DNA of 8,743 nt from QHWK01 sp035315685 (GCA_035315685.1 DATFXR010000049.1:1-8743), one strand, 5' to 3'. Numbered from the stretch's first letter, positions 1 through 6,296 are shown. Made by a program: numbers and translations. The notes: generated from the sequence alone by a model not told the origin.

Positions 1-851
1 CCAGCGAGACGGAAGCGTCGCTGCAGGCGATCGATCGCGCGAAGATCGAAGCGTTCCACCGCGATCACTACCGGCCGAACAACGCCTTCCTCCTCGTCGT
101 CGGCGCGGTCGACCCCGCGGCAATCATTGCTGCGGCGGAGAAAACGTTCGGCGGCTGGACCAGAGGCGAAGTCCCGACGCCGTCGTTTCCGCCGCCACCG
201 GCGCTCACCGGACGGCACGTCTATTTCGTGCAGCGGCCGAACAGCATCCAGTCGTCGATCTCGATCGGCAACATCGCGGTGAGGCGCAGCGACCCGCGGT
301 GGTACGAGCTGACCGTCGCCAATACGATCTACGGCGGCGCGTTCAACTCGCGCATCGTCCGCAACATCCGCGAGGAGAAGGGCTACACCTATTCACCGGG
401 ATCGGCGATGACCGGGTTCGCCGATGCCGGCTTCTATCGTTTCAACGCGGACGTCCGCAACGAGGTGACCGGACCGACGATCACCGAGGTCTTCAAGGAG
501 TTCGAGGGCATGCGGTCGCAGGGCAGCGACGGCGCGGAGCTGCAGGGCGCGAAAGCCTACCTGCGCGGCGTGTTCCCGGTGCAGACCGCGACGCAGGCCG
601 GACTCGCGACGCTCCTGAACAACATCTACGTGTTCGGCCTGCCGAAGGACTACCCGGAAACGTTCCGCGAGAAAATTGCGGCGGTCACGTCCGAACAGGT
701 CAAGCGGGCCTCGCAGACGCTGTTCGGCACCGACAACTCGGTGATCGCCATTGTCGGCGAGTGGGGCAAGGTGAAGGACCAGCTCGGCGCGTTCAAGGAC
801 ATTACGTTCGTCGATATCGACGGGAAGGTGGGCAGCGCGCCACAGCCATAG
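1..851 (+). CDS. M16 family (insulinase-like) zinc peptidase, C-terminal part; 5' end outside window
   Basis: The reading frame (codons begin at base 3) is open to the left edge and stops at TAG 849-851, giving 282 visible residues. Residues about 18-50 (HRDHYRPNNAFLLVVGAVDP, then an AEKTFGGW segment) match the end of an M16 N-terminal domain. From about residue 71 the second domain (PF05193 type) begins. Its hallmark GGAFNSR..RN.REEKGYTY lies at about 111-130. R123 and Y130 are in the RxxxGxxY spacing that corresponds to the substrate-binding Arg/Tyr pair of insulin-degrading enzyme (known for the family). The zinc motif HxxEH belongs to the missing N-terminal part, so I cannot say whether this is a catalytic or a non-catalytic subunit. 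A GTG at 228 is an internal codon, not the start. The role is probably periplasmic or cell-envelope proteolysis. The family call is firm; the substrate is unknown. Confidence 0.9.
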   Translation, partial: SETEASLQAIDRAKIEAFHRDHYRPNNAFLLVVGAVDPAAIIAAAEKTFGGWTRGEVPTPSFPPPPALTGRHVYFVQRPNSIQSSISIGNIAVRRSDPRWYELTVANTIYGGAFNSRIVRNIREEKGYTYSPGSAMTGFADAGFYRFNADVRNEVTGPTITEVFKEFEGMRSQGSDGAELQGAKAYLRGVFPVQTATQAGLATLLNNIYVFGLPKDYPETFREKIAAVTSEQVKRASQTLFGTDNSVIAIVGEWGKVKDQLGAFKDITFVDIDGKVGSAPQP

Positions 852-991
852 CAATTGAGAATTAAGAAGTACGAATTAAGAATTCGTACATCGGGTCGAA
901 GCGGTGGGACAATCAGCCACGCGTCTGATGCCCCGAACTTCGCGAACGAGGGTACGAATTCTCAAATTCTAAATTCCTAATTCTTAATTGC
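851..991. repeat. Imperfect inverted repeat of an AT-rich degenerate heptamer array (GAATTAA type)
   Basis: The left arm (851-889) reads on the + strand as 7-base units: caattga, gaattaa, gaagtac, gaattaa, gaattcg. The right arm (952-991) read on the - strand gives the same kind of units: caattaa, gaattag, gaattta, gaatttga, gaattcg. Both arms have the same outer end (GCAATT) and the same inner end (GAATTCGTAC), so together they form an imperfect 40-bp inverted repeat around a 62-bp core (890-951) of normal GC content. No ORF lies in the core. The AT-rich arms stand out sharply from the GC-rich surroundings. The array fills the gap between the peptidase and the SRPBCC gene. It may act in termination or as a small non-autonomous element; that is inference. 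Confidence 0.75.
869..889. other. Perfect 9-bp hairpin with 3-base loop after the M16 gene
   Basis: GTACGAATT (869-877) and AATTCGTAC (881-889) are exact reverse complements around the loop AAG. The hairpin starts 17 nt after the stop codon of the peptidase gene. There is no T-run after it on the + strand, so it is not a classic intrinsic terminator. It could protect the mRNA 3' end or be a by-product of the heptamer array in which it is embedded. Confidence 0.5.
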
Positions 992-995
992 CACG

Positions 996-1628
996 ATGCC
1001 CGAATCGATCGAAACCAACCAATACCATTTCCTCTCCCACTGGCGCGTCGAAGCCACGTGCGGCGAGGTTTCCGACATCCTTGGCGATCCGCTGGCGCTG
1101 GTGCGCTGGTGGCCTTCGGTCTACCTGGCGGTCGAGGAGATCGCGCCCGAACGGGCCGACGGCACCGGACGCCGCGTCAGGGTTCACACCAAGGGCTGGC
1201 TCCCGTACACGCTGCGTTGGGGGTTCGAGGTCGTCGAGTCGCGGCGCCCGTACGGGTTCACAATCGCCGCGAGCGGCGACTTCGACGGCCGCGGCGTCTG
1301 GACATTCACGCAGGACGGGCCGTTCGTCGACATCATCTACGACTGGCGTATCCGCGCCGAGAAGCCGATCCTTCGCAACCTGTCTTTCGCGTTGAAGCCG
1401 CTCTTCGAGGCCAATCACCGTTGGGCGATGGCGCAAGGGGAGGACAGCTTGAAGCTGGAGCTCGCGCGGCGTCGCGCGACTTCGGATGCCGCGCGGATGG
1501 CGATCCCGCCGCCACCCGGCCCCGTCACCTATGCCGGTGTCGCGCTGATCGGTGCAGGTGTCGTGGCTGCAGCCGGTGCGTTCTATCTCGTTCGGCGTGT
1601 CGCGCGGCGAAGGCTGCCGCCCGGCTGA
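996..1628 (+). CDS. SRPBCC-fold protein with C-terminal transmembrane segment
   Basis: A 210-residue protein. Residues about 8-150 look like a START/polyketide-cyclase (SRPBCC) fold: an early strand HFLSHWRVEA, a helix ending in LVRWWPSVYL (the W/WW typical of the family after helix 1), alternating strands (RVRVHTKGWLPYTLRWGFEV, GVWTFTQDG, VDIIYDWRIR) and a long C-terminal helix (LKPLFEANHRWAMAQGEDSL). Such folds bind hydrophobic ligands in a cavity; no ligand can be assigned. A proline stretch (171-176) leads to one hydrophobic segment (about 178-199), then an Arg-rich tail (RRVARRR). There is no signal peptide, so the domain is probably cytoplasmic and tail-anchored, although the basic tail would by the positive-inside rule prefer the cytoplasm. 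ATG 996 follows the AT-rich repeat directly and has no Shine-Dalgarno sequence. The 3' end overlaps one possible start of the next gene. Confidence 0.75.
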   Translation: MPESIETNQYHFLSHWRVEATCGEVSDILGDPLALVRWWPSVYLAVEEIAPERADGTGRRVRVHTKGWLPYTLRWGFEVVESRRPYGFTIAASGDFDGRGVWTFTQDGPFVDIIYDWRIRAEKPILRNLSFALKPLFEANHRWAMAQGEDSLKLELARRRATSDAARMAIPPPPGPVTYAGVALIGAGVVAAAGAFYLVRRVARRRLPPG

Positions 1629-1650
1629 AGCCTTCGCGCGACGACCCGGC

Positions 1651-2907
1651 GTGTTGTCGACTGCGCGAGGGTCGATCTATTGTTGCGCGTTGCCCATTCA
1701 GACAGCAGCGACCGCCGACGATCGAAAACTGGCGGCGCATCGAATCTTCCCTCCGCGCGCGCGCCCGGTTGCGCGGATCGTCATCGCGGCCATCGGGTTC
1801 CGCCTCTTCTCGGCTCTGCTCGCCTTTCTTGCCAACGTCGTCTTTCCGGACTATCAGCGCGAGCCGTTCACGATGTGGGGAACCACGAACCTGTTCTGGG
1901 ACACGTTCACGCGCTACGACTCGGGTTGGTACTTCGGGATCGCTCGCAACGGATACGACGTCGGGCCCGCGCTCGCCGGCGGCCGGAGCAACATCGCGTT
2001 TTTTCCCGTGTACCCGCTGCTGATGCGCTACGTCGGGCGGCTGTTCGGTCGGGCGCCAGGCGACGTCTACCTCGGGGGCATCGTCGTCGCCTGGGTGTCG
2101 TTCGTGCTCGCGATGGTCGGTCTTTACTATCTCGCGCGGCTCGATCTGCCGGCCCGGCGCGCCGAACGGGCGGTGCTGGCGGCGGCGGTTTTTCCGTTCG
2201 CGTTCTTCTTCGGCGTCGCCTACAGCGAGAGCACGTTTCTGCTCTTCACGGTTGCGAGCTTCTATTTCTTCCGATCCGGGAAATGGATACCCGCAGGAGC
2301 CTGCGGCGCGATTGCGACGGCTACGCGCGTCAACGGGATCTTCATGCTGCCGGCGGTGGCCTGGCTCGCGTGGCAACGGGCCGGACCGATCCTTCGCGAC
2401 CGGCTGCTGGCCGCATTCGCCGTGGCAGTCGTCGCCAGCGGATTCGGCGCCTACTGCCTCTTCATCTATCGTGAGACCGGGCATCCACTGATGTGGGCGA
2501 CCGCGCTCCAGCGGTGGGGGTACTATCCGGGCGGTGCGCCGTGGACGGCGCCGATCGATCTGCTGCGTGCGCTGCTCACCCGGCCGTACGCCTTTCTCGT
2601 GGAAAGCCGTCTCGCTCCGTACGACACGCTCAACGGGCTGACCGCAATCGCCTGCTTCGCCTCGATGCCGTTTGTCTGGCGTCGACTCGGCGCGGCATAC
2701 GGACTCCTCATCCTGGCGAACCTGTGGCTGCCGCTCTCGTCGGGCCAGTTCGAAGGGCTCGGCCGCTACTGCGCCGTTCTGTTTCCGGCGTTCATCTGGC
2801 TCGGCACCCTGCGATCGCGATTCGTGTTCGATGCGGTGATCGTCGTGTTTGCGCTGCTCTATACGTTGTGCCTTGCCTTGTTCACGAACATCCATCCCCT
2901 CTTTTGA
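1651..2907 (+). CDS. PIG-V/Gpi18-like mannosyltransferase (GT-C integral membrane glycosyltransferase)
   Basis: A polytopic protein of about 418 residues. Family-typical features are seen in order: a first TM helix (ARIVIAAIGFRLFSALLAFL), then an extracytoplasmic loop with TRYDSGWYFGIARNGY (Asp codon at 1918-1920, the likely catalytic acid of the D-x-x-W-Y-x-x-I-A-x-x-G-Y pattern), FFPVYPLL, YSESTFLLF, ATATRVNGIF, and a C-terminal GQFEGLGRYCAVLFPAF. In all there are about nine or ten hydrophobic segments. Known relatives transfer mannose from a polyprenol-phosphate donor on the outer face of the membrane; the acceptor here is unknown. The start is uncertain. The frame is open from GTG 1552, which would overlap the upstream gene by 77 nt and add 33 residues of poor quality. 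GTG 1651 (22 nt after the upstream stop), TTG 1654 and TTG 1690 are alternatives, and none has a clear Shine-Dalgarno sequence. It is probably co-transcribed with the SRPBCC gene. Confidence 0.85.
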   Translation: MLSTARGSIYCCALPIQTAATADDRKLAAHRIFPPRARPVARIVIAAIGFRLFSALLAFLANVVFPDYQREPFTMWGTTNLFWDTFTRYDSGWYFGIARNGYDVGPALAGGRSNIAFFPVYPLLMRYVGRLFGRAPGDVYLGGIVVAWVSFVLAMVGLYYLARLDLPARRAERAVLAAAVFPFAFFFGVAYSESTFLLFTVASFYFFRSGKWIPAGACGAIATATRVNGIFMLPAVAWLAWQRAGPILRDRLLAAFAVAVVASGFGAYCLFIYRETGHPLMWATALQRWGYYPGGAPWTAPIDLLRALLTRPYAFLVESRLAPYDTLNGLTAIACFASMPFVWRRLGAAYGLLILANLWLPLSSGQFEGLGRYCAVLFPAFIWLGTLRSRFVFDAVIVVFALLYTLCLALFTNIHPLF

Positions 2908-2930
2908 GAGTTTCTGCGGAACCGAAAGCG

Positions 2931-2994
2931 CCCACGAAGACACGAAGGCACGAAGAAGAACCGTCCGTACAAAACTACTTCGTGTCTTCGTGGG
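2931..2994. terminator. Perfect 17-bp inverted repeat between convergent genes; likely bidirectional terminator or REP-like element
   Basis: CCCACGAAGACACGAAG (2931-2947) is the exact reverse complement of 2978-2994; the loop is 30 nt. The left side is also an 8-bp tandem array: cacgaaga (2933-2940), cacgaagg (2941-2948), cacgaaga (2949-2956). It sits in the 129-bp gap between the ends of two convergent genes (stops at 2907 and 3037), where a bidirectional terminator is expected. Neither side has a long T-run, so termination efficiency is uncertain. Confidence 0.55.
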
Positions 2995-3036
2995 TTCCCG
3001 CCGGCTTTGTGCAGCCTGACACGCCCTCCGTTGTCT

Positions 3037-4638
3037 CTAGCGCAGCCGATAAAGCGTCACGTCTCCGTTGGTTTCGACCGACAGCAGCTCGCGCGATCGC
3101 GCGACCGAATCAGCGGCTGCCTCGCTGCTCCACTTGCGCAGTTCCCTGTCGTGGACCACGACATGCGTCACCCCGAGCGTGCGCAGCGCCTCGATGGAGT
3201 GCTCATCCGGAAAGCCGCGCAGCTGCCGGTAATGCTCCACATAGCTGGCCGGGACCAGGCCGCTGTAGCCGTTCACGATCGGACGCCAGTGACGCGTGGC
3301 GTTGAGAAGATACGGGGCGTTGTGGTACGTGCGATCCGGCGGATAGAACGGGAATTCGATGAGCACGGCGTCTGTCGCGCGCCGCAGGCGGCTGTACAGC
3401 GGCAGCACCGGCTCTGCGTTCGTGTACGGGATCGGTGCGCAGAAGCCGTCAACGTTCGCGAGGAGAAAGACGCCGAAGGTCGCGGCAGGCAGCCAGCGCG
3501 TGCCGCTCCACCGGGCACGAAACGCCGCGACGCCGAATCCCGCGAGCACGGCGGTCGCGACGATGGCCAGATAGCCGAAGCGTGCGGCCGCCCTGACGCC
3601 TTGCAGCAGCGGCAGCCACCGATACAGCGTCGCGTAGCCGGGCAGATGCGGACCGAACGAGAGCGCGACGCCAGCGATGCCGGCTGCGAGCGTCATCCGC
3701 GCGCGCCGATCGCGCAGCGGCACACCATGCACGATCGCCACCAGCGCGAGCGCGAGTCCAGTGAATCCGGGAAAGAGCGCCGTCCCTCCGAAGAAATGCG
3801 CGCTCCACGTGGCATAGTGCACGCGCGCCGGCGTCGCCAGGTAGTCACGCCATTGCGCGGAATAGAACGCCACTTCGTCGAGTGGTCGCACGAGCCCCAG
3901 CCGTTCGTACGGCAGAAGAAACGGCAGATTCACCGCGATGGCGAGCGCGGCGGCCACGGCGACGAACGGGGCCAGCCGTTTCGCGCGAGCGCCCCACCAG
4001 TCCTCCGGACGCACCAGCGCGCCGGCTGCGAGCGCCACGGTCGTGAAGACCATCAGATAGACGGACACCAGACTCTGCAGCGTGAACCAGGCAGCGAGCC
4101 TGAGGGCGGCGCGAAGCGACGGTTCCCGCAACAGGTCGTCGAACGCGAGCAGGACGAAGGGCAGGAACTCCACGTGCTGCGCCTGCAGGTGCGGCAATCG
4201 CGTGAAGCTGTGCGCGTTGAACGCGAGGACCACTCCGGCGATGCTGGCAGCGGCCCAGTCGCCGGTCCACCTCCACACGAGCACGGACATGGCCCAACCC
4301 GTCAGCGCGAATCCCGCCAGCAGCACCAGGTTGTAGACGAGTACCGGCGACGCGCCTGCCCAGAACAGCGGCGCCCCCATCGCGGCTGGCACGGTCAGAT
4401 GCTCCGAGTACGCGAGCGCGTCGCGATCGGGATGGAAAATGTTCGCGTCGAACAGATGCCACGGCGCGCGCGGTGCCTCGTGCGCGACCCACGCGATCGT
4501 CCATTCGTTGAGGAGCGTATCCGGATGATCGTTTCGTGAGAGGCGGCCCGGGGCCGTGACGAGCGGCCAGGTGTGCACGATCGTGAGCGCCGAGAACACC
4601 ACCAGAGCCAGTCCGCGGCTGCCGCGAGGCAATGGCAT
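3037..4638 (-). CDS. Polytopic membrane protein, possible GT-C-type glycosyltransferase, with C-terminal extracytoplasmic domain
   Basis: 533 residues from ATG 4638 (545 from ATG 4674). About ten hydrophobic segments cover residues 9-370, followed by a soluble tail of about 130 residues. After the first TM helix comes an acidic loop, RNDHPDTLLNEW (D37, D40, E45), in the position where GT-C enzymes keep the catalytic Asp/Glu; LFDANIFHP and LAYSEHL follow. The tail contains VLIEFPFYP, NGYSGLVPASYVEHY and LRTLGVTHVVVHDREL, a layout often seen in bacterial membrane proteins loosely labelled GT39-like or YfhO-like. I do not recognise a characterised homologue, so substrate and reaction are open. 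I prefer ATG 4638 because the upstream ATG 4674 lies inside the heptamer array (4663-4696) and would encode a non-hydrophobic MAEGPSWYHPAA leader made mostly of repeat sequence. Neither start has a clear Shine-Dalgarno sequence. It converges on the mannosyltransferase gene and diverges from the TIR gene. Confidence 0.7.
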   Translation of the reverse strand: MPLPRGSRGLALVVFSALTIVHTWPLVTAPGRLSRNDHPDTLLNEWTIAWVAHEAPRAPWHLFDANIFHPDRDALAYSEHLTVPAAMGAPLFWAGASPVLVYNLVLLAGFALTGWAMSVLVWRWTGDWAAASIAGVVLAFNAHSFTRLPHLQAQHVEFLPFVLLAFDDLLREPSLRAALRLAAWFTLQSLVSVYLMVFTTVALAAGALVRPEDWWGARAKRLAPFVAVAAALAIAVNLPFLLPYERLGLVRPLDEVAFYSAQWRDYLATPARVHYATWSAHFFGGTALFPGFTGLALALVAIVHGVPLRDRRARMTLAAGIAGVALSFGPHLPGYATLYRWLPLLQGVRAAARFGYLAIVATAVLAGFGVAAFRARWSGTRWLPAATFGVFLLANVDGFCAPIPYTNAEPVLPLYSRLRRATDAVLIEFPFYPPDRTYHNAPYLLNATRHWRPIVNGYSGLVPASYVEHYRQLRGFPDEHSIEALRTLGVTHVVVHDRELRKWSSEAAADSVARSRELLSVETNGDVTLYRLR

Positions 4639-4662
4639 CGCCGCGGGATGGTACCACGAGGG

Positions 4663-4696
4663 TCCCTCAGCCATGAGCCCTCAGCCATCAGCCATT
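4663..4696. repeat. Degenerate heptamer tandem array (AGCCATC type)
   Basis: On the + strand: agccatg (4669-4675), agccctc (4676-4682), agccatc (4683-4689), agccatt (4690-4696), preceded by a partial unit tccctc (4663-4668). On the - strand the unit reads GATGGCT. The first possible ATG (4674) of the leftward membrane-protein gene is created by one unit of this array. Confidence 0.7.
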
Positions 4697-4698
4697 CT

Positions 4699-4730
4699 CG
4701 GGGCGGTCGCGCGATGAGCGCGCCGCCCCG
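4699..4730. promoter_or_regulatory. GC-rich 13-bp dyad/hairpin upstream of the TIR promoter
   Basis: C4699 plus GGGGCGG (4700-4706), a single bulged T (4707) and CGCGC (4708-4712) pair with GCGCG (4718-4722), CCGCCCC (4723-4729) and G4730 around the loop GATGA (4713-4717). That is 13 base pairs with one bulge. It ends 8 bp before the proposed -35 box (4739) of the TIR gene and lies between two divergent genes. There is no T-run on either side, so it is not a typical terminator. It could be an operator for a dimeric regulator or a structured insulator; the function is inference. Confidence 0.5.
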
Positions 4731-4738
4731 TGAAAACG

Positions 4739-4766
4739 TTGACTCGCCGCCGCCGCGAGCCATAAT
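4739..4766 (+). promoter_or_regulatory. Sigma70-type promoter for the TIR gene
   Basis: TTGACT (4739-4744, 5 of 6 matches to TTGACA), a 16-bp spacer, then CATAAT (4761-4766, 5 of 6 matches to TATAAT). The predicted transcription start is about 4773, only 8 nt before ATG 4781. That leaves no room for a normal Shine-Dalgarno sequence, so the transcript would be nearly leaderless. This is the best promoter match I see in the window. Confidence 0.6.
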
Positions 4767-4780
4767 GAGCGCATTCCAGT

Positions 4781-5824
4781 ATGAACCTATTTCTCAGTTG
4801 GTCCGGCCAGGTGAGTCACGACGTTGCGATCGCGCTTCGCGAGTGGCTTCCGTACATGCATCACGCGATCAAGCCGTTCATGTCGTCGGTGGACATCAGC
4901 AAGGGCGACAAGTGGGTTGACGGTTTGTCGCGCGAGCTGAAGGACGCGCAGTACGCGATCATCTGCATCAGTCCGTTCAATACGTTCAAGCCGTGGATGA
5001 ATTTCGAGGCTGGGGCGCTGTACCGCCTGCCGCACCTCACCCCGTTCCTGTTTCGAGTGGACCGGCTCTCGCTCGGCCACAGCCCGCTCACCCAGTTCCA
5101 GTTGACGGTGTTCTCGAGCGATCCCGATCGCAGCAAAGAGGAATTCTTCGAGCTGCTGCAAAGCATCAACAACGCGCTGCCGGAGGCGGATCGGCTGGAC
5201 GGCGAGGTGCTGCAGAAGAACTTCGATTACTGGTGGACCAAGCTCAAGGACGACCTCGATGCCATTTCGGACGCGTCACCAGGCGAGACGCGCACCGCTT
5301 ACAAGTGGCTCCGGACCTTTGAAGACCTGGCCGTCCACGACGTCAGGCCCGACTACGACGCGGTCTGGTTCGTCACCGCCGACGTCTTCAAGTACGCGCT
5401 GCGCGCGGGGCTCAGGGACAAGATCGAAGCGAACCTCGACAAGATACGCTATCGCTACCTGATCCCCGATCCGGATGGCACCGAGGAGCGCACTGCACGC
5501 GATCAGCTCGAGACGCTTGCGGCACGGCATCCGAACCGACTGGATTACCGCTCCTTCGATCCCGAGACGTTCAGAAAGCTCGCGGCGTCAGACTACGTCG
5601 TCCTCGAGCCGAAGACGCCCGAGACCACCACCAAGGTGTTCGTCCGGATTCCGATCGCCGATGTCGGCATGGACTACTGGTTCGAGACCGACGAACGGGC
5701 GGCGCACGGCTTCTACCTACGATTCCTGCAACTCTGGAATTCGGCCGTGGCCGCCGGCCGAGAGAAGGCGCCGCTGTCCACGGCGTTGCCGACGGTGACC
5801 GATGTCGCCGGTGCGGGTGCGTGA
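4781..5824 (+). CDS. TIR-domain protein with uncharacterised C-terminal domain
   Basis: 347 residues. Residues 1-160 match a bacterial TIR subfamily: first strand NLFLSWSG (3-9), SVDISKGDKW (BB-loop region, 36-45), IICISPFN (60-67), then PWMNFEAGAL (71-80), in which E76 sits at the catalytic Glu position of NAD-cleaving TIR domains. The subfamily continues with SPLTQFQ, SINNAL and FDYWWTKL. Known bacterial TIR proteins cleave NAD+ or make cyclic ADP-ribose-type signals, mostly in anti-phage defence; activity here is inferred. Residues about 165-335 form a second domain with strands DAVWFVTADVFKYAL, IRYRYLIPD, YVVLEPK and TKVFVRIPI and a C-terminal helix (YLRFLQLWNSAVA). I do not recognise it; it could be a sensor. 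ATG 4781 is set by the TIR first strand beginning at once and by the promoter 8 nt upstream. No typical defence partner gene is adjacent. The 3' end faces the next gene across 7 bp. Confidence 0.85.
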   Translation: MNLFLSWSGQVSHDVAIALREWLPYMHHAIKPFMSSVDISKGDKWVDGLSRELKDAQYAIICISPFNTFKPWMNFEAGALYRLPHLTPFLFRVDRLSLGHSPLTQFQLTVFSSDPDRSKEEFFELLQSINNALPEADRLDGEVLQKNFDYWWTKLKDDLDAISDASPGETRTAYKWLRTFEDLAVHDVRPDYDAVWFVTADVFKYALRAGLRDKIEANLDKIRYRYLIPDPDGTEERTARDQLETLAARHPNRLDYRSFDPETFRKLAASDYVVLEPKTPETTTKVFVRIPIADVGMDYWFETDERAAHGFYLRFLQLWNSAVAAGREKAPLSTALPTVTDVAGAGA

Positions 5825-5831
5825 CCGCCCG

Positions 5832-6293
5832 CTATTTCTCCAGCAGCGATTGCAGCGAGGCGAGCGCGCGCTGCCAGCCCAATTCGATCACCTCGTAGTA
5901 ACGGCGCCAGCGCGCGCTCTCTTCGTACCCGGTCTGCGTCACGCGAACCCGCGTCGATCCCTCGCCCTCCGGCCGGAATGTGACGTGCAGCGCCATCGGA
6001 CCGATCGGGTCGCCGTCCGGCGGGAGCCAGACGGCGTCGGCCACCAGGAATCCCTGGCCGGCGCGCCACTCGACGATGGTGCCGCGGAACACGCCGCCGA
6101 GCCGTCCGAGGACCTCGTCGCGAAGCTCCGTCGGTACCCATTCGAGCGCGTACGGACCGAGCGGACGCGGCGTCGTCACCGAGCGCACCACCTGCCACCA
6201 GGCGCGCAGCGCGTCCGGATCGAAAAACGCTTTCATCACGACGCCGGGCTGCGCAGCGATCACCGCGCTGACGTCAAGACTGGGGGCTGCCAC
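5832..6293 (-). CDS. AHSA1/SRPBCC domain protein
   Basis: 153 residues, the usual size of a stand-alone AHSA1-like (activator of Hsp90 ATPase homologue 1) SRPBCC protein. The N-terminal strand (LDVSAVIAA) leads to the family helix MKAFFDPDALRAWW (20-33). Strands follow (GTIVEWRAGQGFLVADAVW, MALHVTFRPEGEGSTRVRVTQTG), then the long C-terminal helix ending GWQRALASLQSLLEK. Family members bind hydrophobic ligands or have unknown roles; no specific function can be given. The start is GTG 6293; there is no in-frame ATG upstream, and the upstream sequence at once becomes the TCTGCG-type repeat. It lies 57 bp downstream of the amidohydrolase gene on the same strand and could share its transcript. It is unrelated in detail to the other SRPBCC protein in the window (996-1628). 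Confidence 0.85.
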   Translation of the reverse strand: MAAPSLDVSAVIAAQPGVVMKAFFDPDALRAWWQVVRSVTTPRPLGPYALEWVPTELRDEVLGRLGGVFRGTIVEWRAGQGFLVADAVWLPPDGDPIGPMALHVTFRPEGEGSTRVRVTQTGYEESARWRRYYEVIELGWQRALASLQSLLEK

Positions 6294-6296
6294 GCT

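Noticed and set aside
1525..2943. 472-codon open frame on the - strand opposite the mannosyltransferase gene
   Set aside because: The composition is Arg/Glu-rich and without motifs, while the opposite frame has PIG-V-type motifs and TM helices.
2931..2994. Possible CRISPR-like repeat
   Set aside because: The units are 8 bp with no spacers of regular length, and the structure is a single inverted repeat.
3007..4539. 510-codon open frame on the + strand opposite the membrane-protein gene
   Set aside because: Its product is rich in Arg, His, Gln and Glu with no domain or hydrophobic pattern, and it lies antisense to a frame with clear TM helices and motifs. It is a shadow frame of high-GC DNA.
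4573..4920. 115-codon + strand frame across the TIR promoter, with ATG codons at 4714 and 4765
   Set aside because: It runs over the promoter and the start of the TIR gene in another frame, and its product is low-complexity (Pro/Arg). The TIR start at 4781 is far better supported.
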